Assembly: GCA_015489765.1 (NCBI GenBank)
Contig: WFZC01000376.1
Coordinates: 1 to 32,999, forward strand
Length of the DNA stretch: 32,999 nt
Source: Desulfobulbaceae bacterium
Lineage (GTDB): Bacteria > Desulfobacterota > Desulfobulbia > Desulfobulbales > Desulfobulbaceae
Direction: 5' to 3'
The translations under genes and the position numbers were made by a program. This document shows positions 8,523 through 15,412 of the stretch, piece by piece (the stretch's first letter is position 1; every line of letters starts with the position of its first letter). Below the pieces are notes generated by a model. It searched no databases and had not been told where the DNA came from. It saw nothing but the letters and a program-made list of their open reading frames with translations.

Positions 8523-9194
8523 TTGAAAACATGTGTAATTGGTGACATCCATGGCTGCCTTGAATCGTTGACCAGTCTGCTCGATATGGTGGTCGACAAG
8601 GCGGACACCGTGGTTTTTCTGGGAGATTATATTGATCGAGGCCCAAAGTCACAACAGGTGATCACCACCCTGCTTCAGCTTAAAAAAACAACCGGCCTAC
8701 ACCTGGTTTTTTTGAAAGGCAATCACGAATTCATGTTCCATAATTATCTCACCGGAGCTGATCGTTCAATATTTCTTCGGGTCGGCGGCCTGCAAACACT
8801 GCACAGTTATTCCATTTCCCCGGATCAGGGTGGCAATCTACTCCATTGCCTGCCGTCCGATCACAGATATTTTTTTGAATCTCTGGTCCTCACCCATGAA
8901 GACCGACACGGTATTTATGTCCATGCCGGCTTGCAACCGGGTGTACATCTGAGCAAACAGACCCCGGACTGGTGCCTCTGGGTCAGGGATCGGTTTATCC
9001 GTTCTTCTTTTGACTTTGGCAAACCAGTAATTTTCGGGCACACTGTCTTTCCAGAACCCCTGATGGAAAGCAACAAAATCGGCATAGACACCGGGGCGGT
9101 GTACGGCGGCAGGCTGACAGCCCTCTTGCTTCCGGACATGGAATTTATCCAGGTCAAGGGTGAAAAACATCATCCTTTTCCCTATTCTCTGTAA
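8523..9194 (+). CDS. PPP-family metallophosphoesterase (protein phosphatase / ApaH-like)
   Basis: This is a two-metal phosphoesterase that removes phosphate from proteins or cleaves dinucleotides; the family contains PrpA/PrpE phosphatases and ApaH. The 223 residues show the complete PPP signature: GDIHG (7-11), GDYIDRG (about 36-42), GNHEF (about 66-70), a later conserved His in HEDRHGIYVHAGL, and FGHTVF. The start is a TTG codon, chosen because AAGGA lies eight bases upstream and GDIHG must be close to the N-terminus. It diverges from the polysaccharide operon with only 81 bases between. A role in dephosphorylating the neighbouring tyrosine kinase is possible by location only; PPP enzymes generally act on Ser/Thr. 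Confidence 0.8.
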   Translation: MKTCVIGDIHGCLESLTSLLDMVVDKADTVVFLGDYIDRGPKSQQVITTLLQLKKTTGLHLVFLKGNHEFMFHNYLTGADRSIFLRVGGLQTLHSYSISPDQGGNLLHCLPSDHRYFFESLVLTHEDRHGIYVHAGLQPGVHLSKQTPDWCLWVRDRFIRSSFDFGKPVIFGHTVFPEPLMESNKIGIDTGAVYGGRLTALLLPDMEFIQVKGEKHHPFPYSL

Positions 9195-9239
9195 CATCAG
9201 AGTATAACATCAAAAGATAAAACACAAATAATCATTTAG

Positions 9240-9431
9240 TAAACCAGCATGGCTGGACCATGATATATCATCCCAGCTACAATGAATGCTGACAATAAAT
9301 AGTCCGAAAGAACACAGCTGCGCGGGCTATTTTCGGATAAACCAGCATGGCTGGGCCATATTTTACCGTTCTAGCCACAACAAATGATGAAAATAGTCCA
9401 AAAGAACACAGCTCTGCGGCTATTTTCGGAT
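9240..9431. repeat. Two-copy tandem intergenic repeat, about 95 bp each, with internal hairpin
   Basis: The 400-base gap between the phosphatase gene and epmA holds no convincing gene. It does hold two head-to-tail copies (9241-9338 and 9339-9431). Both begin AAACCAGCATGGCTGG and end CTATTTTCGGAT. In each copy ATAGTCC(G/A)AAAG pairs imperfectly with CTATTTTCGGAT to form a stem around a GAACACAGCT-containing loop. A shorter related motif, GCTCTGCGcCATTTTCGGATAA, lies on the minus strand before oleA at 29910-29935, so this looks like a dispersed repeat. The rest of the gap (9432-9595) shows nothing recognisable. Confidence 0.7.
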
Positions 9432-9595
9432 AAACGCCTGTCCGGAAATGGGGATTTTCGCTCAAGCTCACGGAATACGATAAAAATAATCCCACGCATA
9501 TAGGTGATATTCCAAGCATCATTTTTCAGCATGACAAGGTAAGCGAGCATTCGAAACTCCGGGAAACCGGACAAAAAGACCATGATGGTCAGGCA

Positions 9596-10516
9596 TCAGA
9601 AAAGTTCGTCCGTGGAAAAGGTCAATACATCGTCCAGACAAAAAGCCCCTGAAAACAGCATGAACAGCCGGTCAACGCCAAGGGCGATACCCGCTGTATC
9701 ATTCAGTCGGGCAAGATCACGCAAAAAAGTTTCCGGCATCGCCGCTGCCCGGCCATGCTTCCTCATTGTTGCTATTTCTTCGGAGAAGCGTAGCCGCTGC
9801 TGGTCTGCATCCACCAGTTCCGAAAACCCGTTAGCCAGCTCTATTCCGCAACAGTAGAGCTCAAAACGCTCGGCCAGGTGCGGGGCATCCGGTTTGGGAC
9901 GGGCCAGAGACCCTAACTGTGCCGGATAATCATACAGAAACAAGGGCCGGTCCCAGCCAAGGTGCGGCTCGATCTCCGTCACCAGGATTTCATCAAAGCG
10001 GTCCTCGGCAAGGGCGGCAGACGCTGTTGTGTCGGTATAGGACGCAAATGCCTCATCCACGGTCAGGCGCTGCCACGGTGGAGTCAGCCGCACCTCCCTG
10101 TTATCCCGCAGGATATTTCTTCCATCTGTGATGCCGGCAAGCGTAGAACAGGCAAAGGCGAGTTCCACCACGAGCTGTTCGCATTCCCGCATTAAATCCA
10201 GATAATCCCAGCCAACATGATACCATTCCAGCATGGTGAATTCAGGCGCATGCAGACGGCCCTGCTCCTGCCGGCGAAAACAGTGACATATCTGAAAAAT
10301 ACGGGTTGCGCCGCCGGCAAGAAGACGCTTCATGCACAGCTCGGGCGATGTCTGCAGCCACCAGTTTCCGCTGGCACAGGGAAGAATTTCCGATTCAGGG
10401 ATAAGAACCGGCAGGCGAATGGGAGTATCGACCTCTAAATAGTCCCGTTGCCGGAAAAACAAACGCAGTGACTGAATAAAGTCACTGCGCTGTTTGAGTC
10501 CCGTGGGTGAGAGCAT
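9596..10516 (-). CDS. epmA: EF-P--(R)-beta-lysine ligase-type enzyme EpmA (GenX/PoxA)
   Basis: This is a paralogue of class II lysyl-tRNA synthetase that attaches (R)-beta-lysine to a lysine of elongation factor P instead of to tRNA. The 306 residues contain only the catalytic domain, without the N-terminal anticodon-binding OB fold, as expected for EpmA (about 325 in E. coli). The N-terminus has the class II motif 1 region (RDYLEVDTPIRLPVLIPE). Motif 2 reads FRRQEQGRLHAPEFTMLEWY and motif 3 is GIALGVDRLFML near the C-terminus. The TSPELCMKRLLAGG segment is diagnostic of the family. It lies directly downstream of efp in the same orientation, 58 bases apart, which supports the assignment. The beta-lysine-making aminomutase EpmB is not in this window. 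Confidence 0.93.
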   Translation of the reverse strand: MLSPTGLKQRSDFIQSLRLFFRQRDYLEVDTPIRLPVLIPESEILPCASGNWWLQTSPELCMKRLLAGGATRIFQICHCFRRQEQGRLHAPEFTMLEWYHVGWDYLDLMRECEQLVVELAFACSTLAGITDGRNILRDNREVRLTPPWQRLTVDEAFASYTDTTASAALAEDRFDEILVTEIEPHLGWDRPLFLYDYPAQLGSLARPKPDAPHLAERFELYCCGIELANGFSELVDADQQRLRFSEEIATMRKHGRAAAMPETFLRDLARLNDTAGIALGVDRLFMLFSGAFCLDDVLTFSTDELF

Positions 10517-10574
10517 GCCGGAAGGCCCAAGCGTGCTGTTTGATCAATCAGGGAGAATACGCATGCCTTACGCG

Positions 10575-11138
10575 TTACTCCTTGACCCTGGTCATATAGT
10601 CACCGGTCCTGGTATCTATCTGGATTTTATCCCCTTCTTCCACAAAAGGGGGAACCTGCAACCGGTATCCCGTTTCCACGGTTACCGGTTTGGTGTCGGT
10701 TCCGGAGGTATCTCCCTTGACCCAAGGATCGGCACGGGTGACGGTCAGGTTGACAAAAATTGGCAGGCTGATATCAATGGGTTTGTCCCCGAAAAACAGG
10801 ACCTGAACCTCCATATTGTCAACAAGAAAATTGATATTATCTCCAAGCTGCTCCCTGGTTATGAATATCTGTTCATAGGAGGAGGTGTCCATAAAATGAA
10901 ATTCATCACCCTGGGAATAGAGATACTGCATGGTGCGCTCCTCAAGGTCGGGCTTTTCAAACTTGTCATTGGATCGATAGGTCTGGGTAAACTGATTGCC
11001 CGTTATCATATTACGCATTTTTGTTCGATACAGGGCCTGGCCCTTGCCCGGTTTGGAGAATTCAAACTCGGTAATTATATAGGGTTCGCCATCGATTTGA
11101 ACTTTGAGCCCTTTGCGAAGATCTGATGCTGAATACAT
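10575..11138 (-). CDS. efp: Translation elongation factor P
   Basis: EF-P binds stalled ribosomes between the P and E sites and promotes peptide bonds at polyproline stretches. The 187-residue protein has the usual three beta-barrel domains. The modified-lysine loop reads SKPGKGQAL, with Lys32 equivalent to Lys34 of E. coli, the target of EpmA encoded next door. The C-terminal signature lies in the block VETGYRLQVPPFVEEGDKIQ. The ATG is preceded by AAGGTG at six bases. A good candidate promoter lies about 70 bases upstream. Transcription probably continues into epmA. Confidence 0.97.
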   Translation of the reverse strand: MYSASDLRKGLKVQIDGEPYIITEFEFSKPGKGQALYRTKMRNMITGNQFTQTYRSNDKFEKPDLEERTMQYLYSQGDEFHFMDTSSYEQIFITREQLGDNINFLVDNMEVQVLFFGDKPIDISLPIFVNLTVTRADPWVKGDTSGTDTKPVTVETGYRLQVPPFVEEGDKIQIDTRTGDYMTRVKE

Positions 11139-11205
11139 GCATTCACCTTAAAATACTGTTAATAAAATTCATTGCCCTCTTCAATCCAATGAAAATAAGT
11201 AAAAA

Positions 11206-11234
11206 ATAGTACGCAATCTCTATCCATTTTGCAA
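11206..11234 (-). promoter_or_regulatory. Candidate sigma70 promoter for efp-epmA
   Basis: On the minus strand TTGCAA, a 17-base spacer and TACTAT (four of six consensus bases in each box) are followed by a T-rich stretch. The start site would be about 60 bases before the efp ATG. Spacing is ideal. Confidence 0.5.
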
Positions 11235-11281
11235 CAGCTTCCGCAAGGCCGGCGGATTTTTCATATAGCTCCTCTCTTTGC

Positions 11282-11310
11282 TTGTTTTCCGAAGACAACT
11301 CTTTTACAAT
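11282..11310 (+). promoter_or_regulatory. Candidate sigma70 promoter for the yfcE-HIT-mutS unit
   Basis: A strong -10 box TACAAT at 11305-11310 is preceded at 17 bases by TTGTTT, a half-matching -35. It lies 34 bases before the first start codon at 11345, giving a very short leader. Confidence 0.4.
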
Positions 11311-11344
11311 ATGACGGCAATAATCATTAGCCGGACATCATTTT

Positions 11345-11842
11345 ATGACCATTACAGCAGGGATACTTTCCGATACCCACAGAACAGAGCCGGATGCGCG
11401 ATTTCGCCGCCTGATCGAGCGTTGTTTCTCAGGTTGCGCGGTTATTATCCACGCCGGCGATCTCACCGATATCAGCATCCTCGATGTCTTTGCAGACAAA
11501 ACAGTCCATGCCGTCCGCGGCAATATGTGCAGAGGCAGGGCGCAACAGATTCTGCCCCGGGCAACAACCTTTTCCCTTGGCGGTTTCACCATCGGCCTCA
11601 CCCATGGCGCCGGACTCGGCCATGATATTGAAGCAGCGCTCTGGGACCTTTTTCCGGATGTGGACTGTGTTATTTACGGTCATACCCACCGACCGGTCTG
11701 TCATCGGCAGGCCGGACGCCTGGTCATCAATCCCGGCAGCTTTCAGGCAACAGGCCGCTGGGGCGCCCCCGGTACCTATGCCATTCTCGAGGTGAGAGAC
11801 ACCTTGACCGGGGCCATTGCCGAGGTTCCGGGCCGGCCATGA
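11345..11842 (+). CDS. YfcE/MJ0936-type metallophosphodiesterase
   Basis: This small calcineurin-like phosphodiesterase probably hydrolyses cyclic nucleotides or other phosphodiesters, with unknown physiological substrate. All metal-binding motifs are present in its 165 residues: SDTH near the N-terminus, HAGDLTD, GNM in place of the more common GNCD, LTHGAG, and GHTHRP. The ending VINPGSFQ is typical of the family. There is no clear ribosome binding site, consistent with a short leader from the candidate promoter just upstream. The stop codon overlaps the HIT gene start (ATGA), and that gene overlaps mutS in the same way, so the three are one coupled unit. Confidence 0.85.
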   Translation: MTITAGILSDTHRTEPDARFRRLIERCFSGCAVIIHAGDLTDISILDVFADKTVHAVRGNMCRGRAQQILPRATTFSLGGFTIGLTHGAGLGHDIEAALWDLFPDVDCVIYGHTHRPVCHRQAGRLVINPGSFQATGRWGAPGTYAILEVRDTLTGAIAEVPGRP

Positions 11843-12348
11843 AAACCCTGTGGACACCATGGCGGATGGAGCACGTCCTGGGCTCGGCCGGGCAGCCGGA
11901 GGGCTGTCTATTTGAACCAAAAGGCAATGCGGCCCAGGATCCGGCTATCCTGCTTCTGTACCGCTCCCGCCTGCTGGTGGTCCTGCTCAACCGTTTTCCC
12001 TATGCAAACGGTCACCTCCTGGTGGCGCCGGCACGACACGTTGCCGACCTCGACAATCTCAGGGAGGATGAACGGAGCGCCCTGATGGACATGCTTGCCG
12101 ACTGCACGGCAATCCTGCGCAACCATCTCCGTCCAGACGGATTCAACATCGGCCTTAATATAGGCCGGGTTGCAGGCGCCGGCATTGCCGATCATCTCCA
12201 TTTTCACATTGTTCCCCGCTGGCAGGATGACCATAACTTCATGACGGTCTGCGCCGAGATCCGAGCAATTCCCCAGCATATCCAGCACACCTTTGATCTC
12301 CTTGCCCCGGATTTCCGCCGTCTTCTCAAGACAGGGGAGGCCCCATGA
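11839..12348 (+). CDS. HIT-family nucleotide hydrolase / Ap4A phosphorylase-like protein
   Basis: A member of the histidine triad family, which cleaves nucleotide phosphoanhydrides such as Ap4A or nucleoside phosphoramidates. The 169 residues begin with LWTPWRMEHVLG, typical of the Ap4A phosphorylase-like HIT branch in bacteria. The middle carries LNRFPYANGHLLVAPARHV, and the catalytic triad is HLHFHIVPRW at about residues 119-128. The N-terminal Cys of the zinc-binding form is present (GCLF), but a complete zinc site is not obvious. Translation is coupled to the genes on both sides through ATGA overlaps. The sequence does not settle the substrate. Confidence 0.88.
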   Translation: MKTLWTPWRMEHVLGSAGQPEGCLFEPKGNAAQDPAILLLYRSRLLVVLLNRFPYANGHLLVAPARHVADLDNLREDERSALMDMLADCTAILRNHLRPDGFNIGLNIGRVAGAGIADHLHFHIVPRWQDDHNFMTVCAEIRAIPQHIQHTFDLLAPDFRRLLKTGEAP

Positions 12349-15011
12349 GCAAACCGCTGAAAATGACCCCCATGCTCCGCCAGTACATGGAGATCAAGGA
12401 ACAGTACCAGGACGCCATCCTCTTCTACCGGATGGGCGATTTTTACGAGATGTTCCTCGATGATGCCATAACCGCCTCCAAGGTGCTCGGCATAACGCTC
12501 ACCACCCGCTCAGCCAAGGATGCGGCCAACAAGATTCCCATGTGTGGAGTACCCTTTCATGCCGTCTCCGGCTATCTCGGCAAGATGATCAAGGCCGGCT
12601 ACCGGGTTGCCATCTGCGAGCAGGTGGAAGACCCCAAAGAGGCCAAGGGCATCGTTCGCCGCGAAGTGGTGCGAGTCGTTACCCCGGGTGTCACCACCGA
12701 CGAACAGATTCTGGATGAAAAGAGCAACACCTTTGTCGCCGCCCTCTGCGTTGACAGCCACAGAAAGAAAACGACTGTTATCGGCCTGGCCTTTCTCGAT
12801 ATTTCCACCGGCAACTTTCTCGTCAACCAGGTGGAGTGCGGGGATGGACTGTTTGACCCGGCCCTTGACGATCTCACCCGCATGCAGCCGGCCGAACTGC
12901 TCATTGCCGAAAATGACCGGGACATAATCGCACCACTGCTTGAGGATCTGCGCAGCCTGCTCGGCGATATCTGTCTCACCATCCGCGGCGACATGCATTT
13001 TGAGCGGGATGCCGCCATCACCACCCTGACCGAGCACTTCGGCACCACCAACCTGGCCGGTTTTGGCTGCCAGCAGCTGCCGGCCGGGACAAGGGCCGGG
13101 GGAGCGCTGTTATCCTATATTCAGGAAACCCAGAAAACAGACATCTCCCATATACGAAAAATAAGCCCCCTGGCCCAAAGCGGATACCTGGTTATCGATG
13201 ACGCATCCCGGCGCAATCTTGAACTGACCGAGACCATCATCGGCGGCAAGAGGAGCGGCTCACTGCTCTCGGTCCTTGACCTGACCTGTACCCCGATGGG
13301 CGCCCGCTTTCTCCATAGCCAAATCCTCTTTCCCCTGCAGGACGAAGACAAAATCCATCAACGGCTGGGAAGCCTTGAGCAGCTGCTGGCCGATGGTCCC
13401 ATGCTGGATACCATACGCCGACACTTGGGGGACATCTATGATATTGAACGTCTGTGCAGCCGCCTGGCCCTTGGCCAGGGCAATGCCCGGGACATGAACA
13501 GTCTGGGTATCTCGCTGGCCCGGCTGCCGCACATAAAAGAGCTGCTGCTGACAGCGCCGCCCGGCCTGTTGCAGTCAATCGGCGCGGAGCTTGATACCCT
13601 GGAGGATCTCTGCCAACTGATTCAACGGGCCATTCGTGAAGATGCGCCTGTTTCCCTGCGTGAGGGCGGCCTAATCAAAAAAGGCTTTCATGAAGAACTT
13701 GATGAACTGCTGGAACTGCTCCATGACGGCAAACAACTCATCCTGGGCCTTGAGGCCAAGGAGCGAAAACGCAGCGGTATTGCAAAACTGAAAGTCGGAT
13801 ACAACAAGGTCTTTGGCTACTTTTTCGAGGTCAGCCGCGCCCAGGCGGTGGAGCTTCCTGAAGATTATATCCGCAAACAGACCCTGGTCAATGCGGAACG
13901 TTTTATCACCCCGGAGCTCAAGGAACTAGAAAACCGGATCGCCACGGCCCAGGAGCGGCGGCTTGAGCTGGAATATTCCCTGTTTCTTGATATTCGCAGC
14001 CGTATTGCCTCCAATTCCGAACGACTACTGCAGGCCGCGGCAGCAATAGCACAAATTGATTTTCTCGCCTCCCTGGCCCTGGCCGCAAAAAGGTATCACT
14101 ACGTCAAACCATCAATCAACAGCAATCAGGCCATTACCATCGAGGAAGGCAGGCACCCGGTTATTGAACGATCGCTGCCCACGGGAAGTTTTGTCCCCAA
14201 TGACGTTCATCTGGACCAGGAAGAAAATGAACTCCTGATCATCACCGGCCCGAACATGGCCGGCAAATCAACGGTACTCAGGCAGACGGCGCTTATCGTC
14301 CTCATGGCCCACATCGGCAGTTTCGTTCCCGCCGACAGGGCCGACATCTGTCTTGTGGACAGGATATTCACCCGGGTCGGCGCCATGGATGACCTGCGGC
14401 GCGGCCAATCAACATTTATGGTGGAGATGAACGAAACCGCCAATATCCTCAACAATGCCTCCGAAAACAGTCTGGTCATTCTCGATGAGATCGGTCGGGG
14501 CACCTCGACATACGACGGTCTCTCCATAGCCTGGGCCGTTGCCGAGGCACTGGTCGAAAAAAACGATTGCGGCATCAAAACCCTTTTTGCCACCCATTAC
14601 CATGAGTTGACCGAACTGGCCGTAACCCACAAACGCATTCAAAACTATTCCATTGCCGTTCGGGAATGGCAGGATTCCATTCTTTTCCTCCATAAACTGG
14701 TCAAAGGCGCCACCAACCGTAGTTACGGCATCCAGGTGGCCGCTCTTGCCGGGGTGCCGCAACCTGTCGTCAAAAGGGCCAAAAAAATCCTGCACTCCAT
14801 TGAAAAGGGGGCTCTCAACAGAAAAAAAAGTTCCACTTGCGATAACACCCGCAACCAACATCCGCAGCAGCTTTCACTGTTTCAGACGGAGGAGAGCAGG
14901 CTGAGAAAGCTGCTTGCAAATGTTGACCCGGACAACACAACCCCGCAACAGGCATTGGAGCTCCTGTATGAGGCACGGCAACTGCTGGGTGATGATAAAC
15001 TGGCAGGTTAA
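12345..15011 (+). CDS. mutS: DNA mismatch repair protein MutS
   Basis: MutS recognises mispaired and looped bases and starts methyl- or nick-directed repair with MutL. The 888 residues are full length. The N-terminal mismatch-binding domain carries the Phe-X-Glu motif in GDFYEMF (Phe33, Glu35). Connector, lever and clamp domains follow. The ABC-type ATPase has Walker A GPNMAGKST at about 634-642 and Walker B LVILDEIGRGTST at about 710-722, with the conserved FATHYHEL after it. Near the C-terminus QLSLF is a canonical beta-clamp binding motif. The start is preceded by GGGGAGG and overlaps the HIT stop. This is MutS1, not the recombination-linked MutS2. Confidence 0.98.
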   Translation: MSKPLKMTPMLRQYMEIKEQYQDAILFYRMGDFYEMFLDDAITASKVLGITLTTRSAKDAANKIPMCGVPFHAVSGYLGKMIKAGYRVAICEQVEDPKEAKGIVRREVVRVVTPGVTTDEQILDEKSNTFVAALCVDSHRKKTTVIGLAFLDISTGNFLVNQVECGDGLFDPALDDLTRMQPAELLIAENDRDIIAPLLEDLRSLLGDICLTIRGDMHFERDAAITTLTEHFGTTNLAGFGCQQLPAGTRAGGALLSYIQETQKTDISHIRKISPLAQSGYLVIDDASRRNLELTETIIGGKRSGSLLSVLDLTCTPMGARFLHSQILFPLQDEDKIHQRLGSLEQLLADGPMLDTIRRHLGDIYDIERLCSRLALGQGNARDMNSLGISLARLPHIKELLLTAPPGLLQSIGAELDTLEDLCQLIQRAIREDAPVSLREGGLIKKGFHEELDELLELLHDGKQLILGLEAKERKRSGIAKLKVGYNKVFGYFFEVSRAQAVELPEDYIRKQTLVNAERFITPELKELENRIATAQERRLELEYSLFLDIRSRIASNSERLLQAAAAIAQIDFLASLALAAKRYHYVKPSINSNQAITIEEGRHPVIERSLPTGSFVPNDVHLDQEENELLIITGPNMAGKSTVLRQTALIVLMAHIGSFVPADRADICLVDRIFTRVGAMDDLRRGQSTFMVEMNETANILNNASENSLVILDEIGRGTSTYDGLSIAWAVAEALVEKNDCGIKTLFATHYHELTELAVTHKRIQNYSIAVREWQDSILFLHKLVKGATNRSYGIQVAALAGVPQPVVKRAKKILHSIEKGALNRKKSSTCDNTRNQHPQQLSLFQTEESRLRKLLANVDPDNTTPQQALELLYEARQLLGDDKLAG

Positions 15012-15076
15012 GGACGAAAAAACACCCAAGGGGACAAAAAATATTTATTTTACCTCCACACCGGGATACGCTATAC

Positions 15077-15224
15077 TTAAAGGTGCCTTCAAAAATTAGA
15101 TTTTTTGTTCGAGGTCAAGGAACAGGAAAATTAAAAAGCGCAGTATATTGACATATATGAACATTTTTCATTTTTCTGTGACGCAGAGATCGGGCGAAAA
15201 GGCAATTTTTCAAGGTAGCCTTAA
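15077..15224. repeat. Intergenic element with terminal inverted repeats (MITE-like)
   Basis: The 397-base gap between mutS and the amidase holds a 148-base segment. Its ends are imperfect inverted repeats: TTAAAGGTGCCTTCAAAAATT at 15077-15097 matches the reverse complement of 15204-15224 at 17 of 21 positions. Both ends start and finish with TTAA. The interior is AT-rich, with the landmarks GTTCGAGGTCAAGGAACAGG and CTGTGACGCAGAG, and no gene. It may be a mobile miniature element or a folded RNA/terminator region; no target duplication is obvious beyond the TTAA ends. The remaining gap (15225-15322) shows nothing recognisable. Confidence 0.55.
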
Positions 15225-15322
15225 AATAAAAGAATCACCTCTCTTATTAAACCTTCTTGATACCCGCATATTGATTGCAACTGATACTGCTCATTGATGC
15301 CAGGGTGAATCCGGAGGAAAAA

Positions 15323-15412
15323 ATGTCACCTGTTCGTTCCCAACCATATTTTTTTGTGCCAAGACCTTACATGCCCTGTTTTATCCTTTTCCACTCGGCA
15401 TCCGTCTGTTGA
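15323..15412 (+). CDS. 29-codon leader reading frame overlapping the amidase start
   Basis: An ATG with an excellent ribosome binding site (CCGGAGGAAAAA) opens a 29-codon frame, MSPVRSQPYFFVPRPYMPCF and nine more residues. Its stop TGA at 15410-15412 overlaps the TTG at 15409 that can start the amidase. The amidase frame has no ribosome binding site of its own. Either the leader couples translation into the amidase, or a single-base deletion separates the true N-terminus from the rest. No function is claimed for the peptide. Confidence 0.4.
   Translation: MSPVRSQPYFFVPRPYMPCFILFHSASVC

Noticed and set aside
9277-9583. Minus-strand frames with repeated VYPKIA-like peptides
   Set aside because: The repetition comes from the tandem DNA repeat, and there is no start signal or family resemblance.
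10494-11126. A 210-codon plus-strand frame opposite efp
   Set aside because: It is the shadow of efp, which has clear domain signatures, and has no ribosome site or recognisable motif.
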